NCBI GenBank assembly: GCA_031002005.1
Contig: CM061921.1
Span: forward strand, 144,617,283-144,681,282
Length of the DNA: 64,000 bases
Origin: Vandiemenella viatica
Taxonomy: Eukaryota > Arthropoda > Insecta > Orthoptera > Morabidae
Reading direction: 5' to 3'
The notes beneath the pieces are model-generated. The model was given only the letters and a program-made list of their open reading frames with translations, was not told the origin of the DNA and did no database searches. Shown in pieces: positions 54,276 through 64,000 of the stretch. Both the position numbers and the translations under genes were made by a program. Each line of letters begins with the position of its first letter. Position 1 is the stretch's first letter.

Positions 54276-55475
54276 CCACGCTCATAAATGAACAAAATTT
54301 ATATTTTTCATTGTTTTTTCCCAGAATCCCATTTTTTTTTTTACATAATATCATAATTTATTCATAGTAAAATGTATAGTTATACCATTTATACATACTT
54401 TTCTGCCATTATTCAATTATAAACCCTTAATGAATCAATTCTCCTATCTTCCATTAAAAGCCACAATTAATTAACTAATTGTCCTATAAATAAGCAACAA
54501 TTTCAGTGAGTTATACAGCGGATTCATATTTTTAATGAGAGAAACCATTTCTGGCAAAACTTTGCAAATGCAGTTATATAGGTCATTCAAGGCTATTCAG
54601 CAGGAGTTTGATATAGCTAGTTTGGGGAAAGTCTGAGACGTTCTGTGGTGACCTTGTCAGCTAATCGACACGAGCAGACAGAGTAAACTTCAACTGGAGC
54701 CGTGGATAATGGTCGATCATAAAAGTCGACCATGGTTCTGATATGAATATTCGTCGTAGGTCCCTACGAACCTGACAGGTTATATGGCTCAGTACATTCA
54801 GATATTAATATAGGATTTGAGGTTAAATTACTATAAATGACAGTTACATATTTACACATTTATTTGCATCAGAAATGACTGATGACATACGCGAATATTT
54901 ACATTGTCTAATTGGCTTCGTAACAGAACATTAGAGATAGGGCCAAGGACTAGGTGAGCATGTAACTGATGGGCGCCTCGCTACCCAAATTAAATGGAAA
55001 ATTGTTAATCTCCCCACATGACTATGACCAAATGATTGACCCTCTGACTGTCCACACCCAGCTATCACAGTAGAGACCATCTTTGTGTTAGACGACTGGC
55101 GTCATATTCTTGTCTGCGACAGCCGCTTCGGTGGATCCGGCTACGACACCCTCGGTCGATGTGGTACGTTGAAAAACGTTCGTAGAGAGACCCCCAGGGT
55201 TTCAATAGAATCTCCCCTCCTATTACCACTGTATAGAGAGGGCAATACTCCTCGCTAACCTGCTGCGTGAGGTCTTTTTACCAGCTTGCAGTAATGACAG
55301 GCGCTTGGCAACTGGCGACTTGCTGATTGGCGTGCTACTTCTCAGGTCATAGCTACTATTGCTTAACTATTTCATGCTCACCTGCCCTGAATGCTGTCTT
55401 GGAAAGTATGAGGTATTTAGGGAAGTGGTCGACCTTGATCACTACAGTTCTCAGCTTTGATCATAAATTTCAGTA
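54276..55475. other. No gene seen
   Basis: AT-rich up to about 54900, then of mixed composition. No frame or repeat could be assigned. Confidence 0.5.
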
Positions 55476-55477
55476 TA

Positions 55478-56688
55478 CACTGATCAGCCAGAACATTATG
55501 ACCACCTACCTAACGGCCGGTATATCCGCCTTTGGCATGGATAACAGCGGCGACACATCTTGGCATGGAAGCAATGAGGCCTTGGTAGGTCGCTGGAGGG
55601 AGTTGGCACCACATCTGCATGCACAAGTCACCTAATTCCCGTAAATTCCAGGGTGAGGGGGGGGGGGGGCGATGAGCTCTGATGCCACATTCAATCACAT
55701 TCCAGATGTGTTCGATTGGGTTCAGACCTGGTTATCTGGGGAGTCAGCACATCAAATGCAACTTGCCACATGTTCCTCAAACCACTTCATCACACTCCTC
55801 GCCTTGTTACATGGAGCATTATCTTGTTGAAAAATGCCACTACCATTGGGAAAAATGGTTGTTATGAAGCAGTTTATGTGGTCTGCAATTGTTGTATGAT
55901 ACTTATTGGCGGTCATAGTGCTTTGCACGAGCACCACTAGACCCACAGATGGCCACGTGAATGTTCCCCAGAACATAACTGAGCTGCCGCCAGCATGTCT
56001 CGGTCCCACAGTACAGGTGACAAGAAGCTGTTCCCCTGGAAAATGTTGGATTCCCACCCTCCCATCAACATGATGAAGAAGATATCGGGATTCATCAGAC
56101 CATGCAATGCTCTGCCATTGCACCAATGTCCAGTGATGGTGGTCATGTGCCCGTTTTAGTCATAGTTGCCAATGTCATGATGTTAACACTGGCACATGCA
56201 TGGGTTGTCAGCTGTGGAGGCCCATCGTTAGGAGCGTTTGTTGCACTGTGTGTTCAGTCACACAGGTACTCTGCCGGACATTAAAGTCTGATGTTAGTTC
56301 CGCCACAGTTCGCCGCATGTCCTGTTTTACCAGACTGCCCAGCCTAGACGTCCAGCATTTGTAACTAGCGGTGACCGCCCAACCCCTCAACGTTTGAACA
56401 TGGTTTCACCAGTTGTTGAAGACACTCACCACAACACTCCTCGAACATCCAACAAGCCGTGCAGTTTCCGAAATGCTTGTGCCGACACAATCTGCCTTCG
56501 ACAAACTCAGATAGATCGCGCACCTTCCCCTTTATAAACACTGATAACATGCTCACTGGTACTACATGCACCGTGCACGTGTCTGACTAGTAGTGATTCC
56601 TAATCAGGTGATGCTGCTATCCTGATATCGCCTGGTTGGGATGATATTGGTAGAAGGTAGGTAGTCATAATGTTCTGGCTGATCAGTG
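55478..56688 (-). mobile_element. Tc1-type DNA transposon, complete ends
   Basis: 1211 bases. Ends: CACTGATCAGCCAGAACATT ATGACCACCTACCT at the left. The right end, reversed, differs at one of 34 bases. It is flanked by TA on both sides (55476-55477 and 56689-56690). It encodes a transposase on the minus strand with breaks. The preserved ends mean it could be moved by a related enzyme, but it makes none itself. Confidence 0.95.
55510..56571 (-). pseudogene. Tc1-type transposase, frameshifted
   Basis: Minus-strand pieces: an N-terminal HTH start with VRDLSEFVEGR (56571-56365); a middle part with DMRRTVAELTSDFN (56390-56208); a catalytic frame 56126-55752 with AWSDESRYLLHHVDG (first Asp), GGSSVMFWGTFT and FQQDNAPCNKARSVMKWF (second Asp); and, after a stop and frame change at about 55750, GLNPIEHIWNVIECG, which has the catalytic Glu, and the C-terminus 55698-55510 ending in VAAVIHAKGGYTGR. 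The Asp-to-Glu spacing would be about 34-36 residues. The frame changes near the third catalytic residue make it inactive. Confidence 0.9.
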
Positions 56689-56690
56689 TA

Positions 56691-57444
56691 TGTTGCTATG
56701 TGTTTAATGATGAATTTGAAGACTATCATAAGGAACTTAAATTTGTTTCTATAGTGTGGCAATAATCACCAAATTTCATGTTACATAATGTACTGTAGCA
56801 CTGCCACCATTGGTCATTGTCAAGATCTTTTCTGATCACTCCAGGAGCAGGCACCCATGTGGTAATTTCTTGTACATATTTAATTTTTTAAATATTTGTT
56901 ATAAGTCTTATTTGAGATTATGTATCAGTGACAATATTATTGCTAAGAAGGTAGTAATTCATACTATATCCTTATTAAATTTTGAATTTATCCATTAATT
57001 TTGTATGTAATCAATAGCTTGTAATTGATCTAGTACAACCAGTTGTCAGTAACTGACCTAGTGTAATTATCCAGAATAGCTGAAGTTATAAATATGCATC
57101 TATTAACAAAGTTTACAAAAGTAAACATGGCTTATAAAAAATGGCTATATAAAGATATTTTTATTCCATACCACAAAAACTGGTAAATAATAAGGGAGTT
57201 TGGATGGGTTGAAATGTGAGCTGACCACTGCTTTCCTACCATGGTAAATGAAAAATAACAAAAACTCATATGAATACCCATCAATGTGTAAATTTGATAT
57301 GAGATTATGGCTATAATGATTAATTTCATCAGCTTGCTCTTTATACTAGTGGTATCAGGAACCTTGGTACTAACTTCTAGAACATTAATCTATGAAAGTT
57401 TACGCAACAAGTCCTGACCAATAAATCAAAACTATTATTGAAAT
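56691..57444. other. No gene seen
   Basis: AT-rich sequence. Nothing supported. Confidence 0.5.
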
Positions 57445-57550
57445 CGGAAGGCTGGGGGGGGGGCTGCAATGAATACACAAAACAAAAGACAAACACAATT
57501 GTGCAATTTTTCAGTTTAAAACCTTATTCATGCAGAGAGGGATTGGCGAT
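57445..57550 (-). repeat. Penelope-type terminal motif, second copy
   Basis: On the minus strand: CATGAATAAGGTTTTAAACT, GAAAAATTGCACAATTGTG and a T/G-rich run, then a C run (57456-57464 on the plus strand as G). It is the same family as 25166-25340 and 58533-58620. Confidence 0.45.
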
Positions 57551-58499
57551 TTGGCACCCACAGCTTACTACGTGACTAGATTAACCATGGAAAATAGGTT
57601 GGGGATGAAGGGTAAACTAATGTGAAGTCGGCCAATGCCAATACCTACCACTCTAATAATCACAACAAATGCTTTATGGTGAGAGTAGTCAGAGTCTGCC
57701 CAGAAACCACCACTGCATCTCAACTCTGGAATTAGCTTACAAAAATATCCTTGGTATTAGGCATCCACCTGGCCTCAACCTCCCATAAGACCCTACCACT
57801 GGCATAAATTGAAAGTACAACACACTGACAGGAATGGTTGAATTTTAGGAAACTTTGTAGATATATCCAGGGTCATCCTCAGAAGAAATAATAAAAAACT
57901 GAAATTGATCAGACTAATTGTATTACCTTTAGATACAGCTGTCAGTGAGAAGTGCGCCCATCTTGATCGCCTATACATTCATGGATCATTGCCGGTAATG
58001 AATCAAAAAGTGTTCAGATATCTTCTTGGGGCAAAAGTCGGAGGAGAGAGGAAAATTGGAGCTATCTTGCTCCTTACCTGCCATCATTTCCCACAAAACC
58101 ATCGCTCACCAGAGCTTTCTCTTTTTGTACTTAGATCTATTGCAATAAATTTTTTTCTCTCGTGTGTTTTATATTATCATATTTTTTCCTTGTGTAGTAT
58201 TTTTTCGTGTGTAATATTTTCTATATTTTTGCGTGTGGAATAAATAAAAAAATTTATGGGGGCACTTATAGATCGTTTTCAGTAGATTCCACCCCCCCCC
58301 CCCCCCCCCGTGTTTTCCTTGGTTTGTTTTATGCCAGTGACCTTATGACCGCAACCGCGTTTCCACTGTGCAGTCTAATTATCATTTTCGGGCTTAGGTC
58401 CTTCCACCCCCACCCCCCGCCATGTTGTTTCTCCCCCCTCCCTCTCCACCCCGACCAGCCGACCATGTGCACCCCCTGTGGTCTCCTCAGTTGGTTGCT
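57551..58499. other. Unassigned; C-rich and T-rich runs
   Basis: Contains a long C run (about 58292-58309) and pyrimidine-rich sequence (58400-58460). A 112-codon frame (57905-58243) has no recognisable domain. It may be the interior of a decayed Penelope-like element bounded by the two terminal motifs, but no RT motif is seen. Confidence 0.35.
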
Positions 58500-58620
58500 A
58501 GCTTCCGCGGGGCAGCCACCTCATCCTACAACCTGATGAAGAGCTAAGCTCGAAAATTTTTATTATGTTTGTGTGTTTTTTCGTGATTTGACGCCGCTGG
58601 AGCCCTCATCTTTGGTAAGC
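58500..58620 (+). repeat. Penelope-type terminal motif, with hammerhead-like core
   Basis: CTGATGA (58533-58539), one A, a stem GAGC-TAA-GCTC (58541-58551), then GAAA (58552-58555), and a T/G-rich tail like the two related segments. CTGATGA plus stem plus GAAA is the core of a hammerhead ribozyme, which Penelope-like elements are known to carry. Here an extra A disturbs stem II, and stems I and III are not convincing. Confidence 0.4.
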
Positions 58621-59204
58621 GGTGGTTTTTCAATCTTAAGACTGCGTGCCATCAGTCCCATTATACACAGGTGGCCAGAGTGAATAATGAGAGTGTAGGA
58701 GGACTTGTCCTCTATCCAAATTCAAAGCAGGTATGGTAGACCCAGTACACTTAACCTGTAGGAGGAAAGTAGTGTTGCCATTTGTCTGCAAAATGTGTAA
58801 CTTTTTGTGTTTTGTATGATTAGTATATGTTTGGTAAAATGTGAGGCAGAGATTGGGGATTGTCCCAGCAAGAAACTGCCTATAAACCACAATCAGTGTA
58901 GCCAGAACATGGGGACCAGGACTCATACCTGGTCCCATTGTACCTCCCCGATCCAGTGTATGGCACCTTAACACACAGCTACAATGGCGGGTTTATTGTT
59001 TATTTATTAATATTTTTATTTCTTTTTATTCTATTGGCCTCATATTAACTTTTCTGTTTGTCTGCATATGTACTTTCACATTCATCCATCACCTGAGATA
59101 TATATGTATATATTCCTTTTTTTTTGAAGAGTTATCTATATTTGACTCTGCATTAGTTTACCCCTCCCCTCCCCCCCACCCCAGCCCTATTCTTCATGGC
59201 CAAA
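58621..59204. other. Unassigned; 112-codon frame on the minus strand
   Basis: The minus-strand frame 58974-58636 is open for 112 codons but shows no domain, signal peptide or membrane segment that I can recognise. The plus strand has a short C-rich tract at 59160-59185. I would not call a gene. Confidence 0.3.
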
Positions 59205-59350
59205 CTAGTCGTGTGGTAAGATTTGGCATGCACACACCTCCCTTGCTAAATGTCCCACTCCTCAATGCATGAACAGAATTTTAAAATGGACTATTATACA
59301 GTTGTTTATGTATTCATCATAGCCCTCCACCCTTCAAGTTTGGTTAGCAC
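59205..59350 (+). repeat. Dispersed repeat, copy 1
   Basis: GGTAAGATTTGGCATGCACA, CACCTCC, GCATGAACAGAATTTTAAA and CATCATAGCCCTCCACCCTT recur in the same order and orientation at 61180-61330 (GGTAAACTTTGGCATATGCA, CACCTCC, GCATGAATAGTGTTCTAAA, CATTGTAGCCTTCAACTTC). The function is unknown. It is probably the end of an old repeat. Confidence 0.6.
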
Positions 59351-59640
59351 TGTCTCCAATTTTCACAAAATAAGACTTAACAGAATTCACTGGAATTCTA
59401 AGTTATGAGTTTTTGTTGTATTGAAGTCATGCAAAACCATAACTTCTCAAATGTTTGCCATACACATTTGGAATAAATATCCTTGCCAACTACATAGCTT
59501 CCTGTAAAACTAATATAAAAATTTGTCCCTATTGCCGTTTTTTTTTTTTTTTTGAACAAATATTTTACATCTTTATACAGAACTTTATGTGAATGATAGA
59601 GATACTGAATTTGTGTATTTTCCTTTCTCATATTCTTTTT

Positions 59641-59836
59641 TTCCCCCTTATTGCTTTATGCCTCGTCGATGGCTAAGGTCATTAGTGGCGGGATGGTACT
59701 GGGGACAAGGAACGGGAAGGAATTCAGCCATGGCCTTTTTGAAGGAGTGATTTGGAGAAACCATGGAAAACCCAAATCTGGATGCCCAGACTGGGATTCA
59801 AACACACGTCATCCCTAATGCGAGGCCAGAACAGGT
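59641..59836 (-). repeat. SINE-A copy
   Basis: Tail CTTTATGCCTCGTCGATGGCTAAGG on the left, body AAGGAATTCAGCCATGGCC, AAACCATGGAAAACCCAAAT, B-box complement GGGATTCAAACACACGTC. A short deletion is present in the middle (between GAAGGA and GTGATTTGGAG). Confidence 0.85.
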
Positions 59837-60689
59837 CTCATATTCACATTAAATTGATTTAATTCTAACATAATATGCTTTCTTGTATCATAAAATACAA
59901 ATTCATTAATTTCAGGAATTTAAAACTATTACAAGTAAAATATCACACACTATTAGAAGCAACTGGTATCTCATTTGAATTTTGTTATAAACTGCACCAG
60001 CCTATAATACTGCAGTCACATTGTATCATCAATATGAATTTTGCTCACATTGTAAAGCATTTATCGTTGCTAAGAACAGTGAACAGAGGAATTATTCCCT
60101 ACAACTGGTATATAAAATTCTATTCTAAAGGCATGGTATTCTTACAAAACTATTTTTAGTACTGCTAGTTGTAAGCATTTTATCCACCAATTTTCATAGT
60201 CTGCTGGATACCACTATAGAAGATCCCTGTATCTGAAAATTAAGTATATTATCAAAATAACATTTATTCATCAGTGGGGTTCAATAACTTCGACAGGGGC
60301 CTCCCGGTGACTTGAAATGAAAGCAACCATATCGACTTATTCCTCCTACTTAATATTAAATTCAAACTTGGAATTTCAACAAACTAATAAATAATTTCAC
60401 ATGTCTGAAATATTCTGCATTTACAACACATTTGCTGGTGATTGAGTAAGGATATTTTAAAAGCACAAGTTATAACATGGTAATATTATGGTGAGATAGA
60501 ACTTGACAACTAACAGATGAAAGTAGTAATCTTACCGATATTAGAGTTGAAATTCTCTGCGACAGGTAGAACGACCACCAGAATGCACTAGTGCTGTTCA
60601 TGTGTAGTGTTTGTTGCCAGGCCTGTTAGGGTACATAAGGGGGGGGGGGGGTCCACTAAGTCAGATATTGAGTAATCACTGAAGGACAC
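59837..60689. other. No gene seen
   Basis: AT-rich sequence with a 94-codon frame (59875-60159) that has no recognisable domain. A G run occurs at about 60640-60651. Confidence 0.5.
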
Positions 60690-61150
60690 AAAGGTGCTGT
60701 GTACTTGTGAGAGACGGCATTTTCAGGCACCTGACAGAATATGAAAGAGGCCTCATTGCGAGTCTCCATTCGGCTGGCTGGTCGAATGCTATAACCAGAT
60801 TGTAGGACATTTGAATTTGACAAGGACTGACGTTTAACTACATGGGTATATGAAGGCAGGCATACTCGGCAAGATTATACCACATCCACCACCACAAGGG
60901 AGAATCATCGTATTGTGCACCAAGCACATAGTAACCATCATATCTGCACCCGTCATCTGAGAAAAAGTAACCAACTCTAACAGCAGGTTAAAACAACACA
61001 AATGGCTGCATTTATACCGATGCCTAGACTGGGAAGCATGGACTGCTGATGAATGTCGTCGCCTTGTGTTCAGCAATGAATCGCAGTTCTGCATTACCTT
61101 GGACCATTGTAAGAGTGTATGGCGGCAACTTTGGGAGAGATCCAATTCTT
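60690..61150 (+). pseudogene. Tc1-type transposase relic
   Basis: The start reads LTEYERGLIASLHSAGWSNA (60725-60790), the first HTH of Tc1-type transposases. Later, after many breaks, WTADECRRLVFSNESQFCIT (about 61040-61100) and CKSVWRQ appear, the region of the first catalytic residue, in which the usual SDES is SNES (Asp to Asn). The remaining catalytic blocks are absent. Inverted ends were not found. Confidence 0.7.
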
Positions 61151-61179
61151 AAAATGTTTTGGAGGCACAGCGAACTTAC

Positions 61180-61330
61180 TCCATTGGGTAAACTTTGGCA
61201 TATGCACACCTCCTGAATCAAATAGCTCATTCCCTATCGCATGAATAGTGTTCTAAACTGTAATATTGAACATGTTTTTGTTAGTCTTATGTTTTTCACT
61301 CATTGTAGCCTTCAACTTCGGTGGTGATGT
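61180..61330 (+). repeat. Dispersed repeat, copy 2
   Basis: Partner of 59205-59350, about 1.98 kb downstream in direct orientation. It directly follows the Tc1 relic, so it may be part of a longer repeat that contained it. Confidence 0.6.
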
Positions 61331-62161
61331 GTTATTTTCCTTATCCCTTCTTATTTACATTACCTAAAAGCAGTTTCCTTTTTCCTTAATATCATAAAAT
61401 GAAATATTTGCAATAGTGAAACTAATAAGCTTGTTTAATACTTAAAAAGGCTTAGAAAATAGCTGGAAGGTGTAGAGTACAACTATCAATATATATTATA
61501 GCAGAGTATTAAAAAAAGGCAAGAAAAAGGAAACAAAAAACAAAAAAACAATGGGTAAAGCTTAATATTAGTGATAGACAAGTATCAAATCTTAATTTCA
61601 ATTAAGTGCAAAACCTCATTTTTAAAAATAAGTTCCTTTATTCATAACAAGACACTTTTTCATAATCAATACACGTATTCCCATTCCTGTATTGTACATA
61701 AAAGATATATTTATAACAGTACAATTAAAATAAAATTTTGGCACTAGTGATGCAAAGTCTTGACAAGTGATGCAAAGTCTTGACAAGTGATGTTAAAATA
61801 AATTTCTCATTGTTGTAATTAACATCTCTTCAGATGCTGTCTAGTCCCAGCGTTGTGCCAATTTGTCTCAAGTAATGGCTCTTGAGAGGCAGGAAATATG
61901 TTCTGTCAGCATCGATAGCTTCACACTGAAATGAAAAAAGTTATTCATCATCAAAGAGTAAAATAAAAAAAAATGAATAAGCAGCTTTTAAAAATTGTAT
62001 TCTCATAATTGCTATCTCTTTGGCATTGGAACGGTATGAAAAACTACAGATTCTACACTGAAATAATAACTTGACAAGTAACACACTGCTGTCAGCATTT
62101 TTATGTGAAGGACTACTAACATCATTGAAATTCATGAACTAAAATGCTAATGATTAGAAAA
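61331..62161. other. No gene seen; one 20-bp tandem repeat
   Basis: AT-rich sequence. AGTGATGCAAAGTCTTGACA is repeated exactly at 61746-61765 and 61766-61785, with a third partial start at 61786-61792. Confidence 0.6.
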
Positions 62162-62249
62162 CAAAATCTGGATGGCTGGATAGGGATTTGAACCTGTATT
62201 CATCAGCATGCATGGCCCAAACATTACCACTCACCCACCAGGCTCAGTA
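62162..62249 (-). repeat. SINE-A head fragment
   Basis: AAAATCTGGATGGCTGGATAGGGATTTGAACC through CACTCACCCACCAGGCTCAG is the head of SINE-A, including the B-box complement and the box A region. The body and tail are missing. Confidence 0.75.
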
Positions 62250-63461
62250 AAATTTATTCTCATTTTATATTTGAAACGAAGCAAATTCATTAAAGATAAT
62301 CAATAAAAGAAAATATAGTGTTGGCATCAAACTACATAAGCTTCAAGTTATTTTTTAATTAAATGTGTACTTTTGATATAGAAATTTGGGTCCATTTAAG
62401 CAGTCTCAAAAATAATTATGGAGAAAAGGTTTAGTGGATGGTTAGTTCTAGTGGCAACTAGATTCATGCACTAAAAGGGATTCTGTAAACGAACATTATA
62501 ACCACAATACCAAATCGTGATAGTTCAGTTTCACAATAAATTCAAACCCTCAATTTTCTACTTCATATATTTACCAAAAAATTATTTAAGCTTTAAACTT
62601 GAATCATTTTTGTTTAACAAATAACGACCCGAAGTTTTGAATTATTAAGTAAGAAAATGGACTGCAAATGTATGGAATTTATGTGCTTATAGCAATTCTC
62701 TCTTAGCATCCTAGGATGGGTGGTGGAAATCCGTAAAATTTTATGTGCCTTATAGTCATTTTCTATTGTTTTCAATTTGTATTACAAATTTGTTAAAGTT
62801 TCCCTTAGAAATTAGTTGTATCTGTCAAAGTTACACTGATACTTTCTTTCCATATTTTTTTTTAATGAAATATTTGGGATAGTCTGCAAGGTTCTTGATA
62901 GCAAACAATATAAAAAGTTGATTATTCTGCTGTGATGGCAAAACTATAGACAACATTTTCATGAAGAAGTGATATCAAATTATTATGCAGTCCCACGTTT
63001 TGTCATATGCCGGTATTATAATTATCTACACTCAACACGAAAAATCTTTCAGGTGACTCATGGTCTTTTAGAAGCTCATTTTATTTCCCTCTAAAACTGT
63101 TAGGTTGTAACTATAGTTATGCAGTTCTAGCACTAATGCAGTTTTACAGGTGGCGGAAGAATGAGATTGGATTTTAAAATGTGGTGCATTTACTTTCTCA
63201 CAGAGAACTCATTTATTAATCTTTTTCACAAGGGTTCAGCATTTTCCTTTCATATGGATATTGGTTTTCATTTTCATAAATCTGATACCATTCATTCTGA
63301 GACACTTTGTACTTCTTTATTTTCTTCTTTAGTTCAGCTAACCACCTATTTGTATTATACTACAATTTTTCCTTTATTACTCACACTAATGCTCCTTGTA
63401 CAAAACAGAGTGAACATGTATTTCACCAATCAATTCAATATTTCATATTTGACAATGTTAA
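62250..63461. other. No gene seen
   Basis: AT-rich sequence with a 102-codon frame (63161-63469) that is Phe/Leu/Thr-rich and has no recognisable family. Nothing else supported. Confidence 0.45.
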
Positions 63462-63463
63462 TA

Positions 63464-64000
63464 CACTGAAGAGCCAAAGAAACTTGTACACCTGCCTAAT
63501 ATTGTGTAGGGACCCTGTGAGTACGCAGAAGTGCTGCAACACAACATGGCATGGACTCAACTAATGTCTGAAGTAGTGCTGGAGGGAATTGACGCCATGC
63601 ATCCTGCAGGGCTGTCCATAAACATAAATCTGTAAGAATACGGGGGGGTAGAGATCTCTTATGAACGACATGCTGCAAGGCATCCCAGATATGCTCAATA
63701 ATATCCATGTCTGGGGAGTTTGGTGGCCAGCAAAGTTGTTTAAACTCAGAAGAGTGTTCCTGGAGCCACTCTGTAGCAATTCTGGACGTGTGGGGTGTCG
63801 CATTGTCCTGCTGGAATTGCCCAAGTTTCGTCGGAATGCACAATGTACATGAATGGATGCAGGTGATCAGCCAGGATGCGTACGTACATGTCACCTGTCA
63901 GAGTCGTATCTAGAGGTATCAGGGGTCCCATGTCACTCCAACTTCACATGCCCCGTACCATTCCAGAGCCTCCACCAGCTAGAGCAGTCGCCTGCTGACA
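63464..64000 (-). mobile_element. Tc1-type transposon, left end, running off the window
   Basis: It starts CACTGAAGAGCCAAAGAAAC after a TA (63462-63463), a typical Tc1-type end. The transposase lies on the minus strand, so its C-terminus is next to this end, and its N-terminus and the other end are beyond 64000. Confidence 0.88.
63496..63931 (-). pseudogene. Tc1-type transposase, C-terminal catalytic part
   Basis: The minus-strand frame 63894-63496 (132 residues, open to the end) has FQQDNATPHTSRIATEWL with the second catalytic Asp, then WPPNSPDMDIIEHIWDAL with the Glu, separated by 36 residues. This spacing is DD36E rather than the more usual DD34E. It ends in CVAALLRTHRVPTQY. Upstream (63931-63746) the reading frame changes (MGPLIPLDTTLTGDMYVRIL), so there is at least one frameshift. 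The first catalytic Asp would be past the window end. It belongs to a different subfamily from the element at 55478. Confidence 0.85.

Noticed and set aside
58533..58560. Functional hammerhead ribozyme
   Set aside because: The CTGATGA and GAAA boxes and a short stem are present, but an extra A precedes stem II and stems I and III cannot be formed convincingly. Listed only as hammerhead-like.
58636..58974. 112-codon minus-strand frame as a host gene
   Set aside because: No similarity to any family I know, no splice context and no supporting neighbour.
63161..63469. 102-codon frame before the terminal Tc1 element
   Set aside because: Low-complexity Phe/Leu/Thr-rich reading of AT-rich DNA that runs into the transposon end. 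No domain.

Overview
The window looks like repeat-rich intergenic DNA from a large, AT-rich animal genome. It is most likely an arthropod, and probably an insect. Lineage is inferred only from the mix of transposon families: R1-like and RTE-like LINEs, Ty3/Gypsy, Penelope, mariner/Tc1, pogo, hAT and Harbinger MITEs, and tRNA-derived SINEs. I found no bacterial-style operons, no rRNA or functional tRNA gene, no CRISPR array and no convincing host exon. Nearly every reading frame that can be assigned belongs to a decayed mobile element.

Layout. 0-9 kb: dispersed SINEs (two tRNA-derived families), fragments of two LINE C-termini, a CCAAT-rich and CRE-containing segment (5.77-5.98 kb), and a three-level nest at 6.56-8.36 kb (a SINE split by a Harbinger-like MITE, which is split by a pogo-like element with intact ends). 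9-14.3 kb: a nearly full-length but broken R1-like LINE on the minus strand. 14.3-19.1 kb: a Gypsy LTR retrotransposon on the plus strand with a complete 5' LTR and a truncated 3' LTR, abutted by a SINE and an RTE-like LINE tail. 19.6-25.2 kb: unassigned sequence, a 258-bp tandem duplication and a degenerate minisatellite array. 25.2-26.6 kb: a Penelope-like relic. 28.1-29.3 kb: mariner and Tc1 relics. 30.3-40.6 kb: two further R1-like LINEs in direct orientation, separated by part of a foldback MITE whose fuller copy lies at 41.65-41.87 kb. 42.7-46.2 kb: two defective RTE-like LINEs in tandem, the second carrying a full-length SINE with a clean target-site duplication. 47.4-48.9 kb: a fourth, 5'-truncated R1-like LINE. 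49.4-54.3 kb: a second LTR retrotransposon (minus strand) with paired LTRs and an inserted hAT MITE. 55.5-56.7 kb: a complete Tc1-type transposon with near-perfect inverted ends. 57.4-61.3 kb: Penelope-type terminal motifs, a repeat pair and another Tc1 relic. 63.46-64 kb: the end of another Tc1-type element, running off the window.

No element here appears able to encode all its own proteins: each coding region has stops, frameshifts, deletions or changed catalytic residues. The clearest information is historical. Several insertions can be ordered in time from target-site duplications read directly in the sequence. I did not find a convincing new biological system. The most unusual items are the dated three-element nest with its pogo subterminal repeats, the foldback MITE family, the NF-Y/CRE-like cluster, and the mosaic minisatellite.
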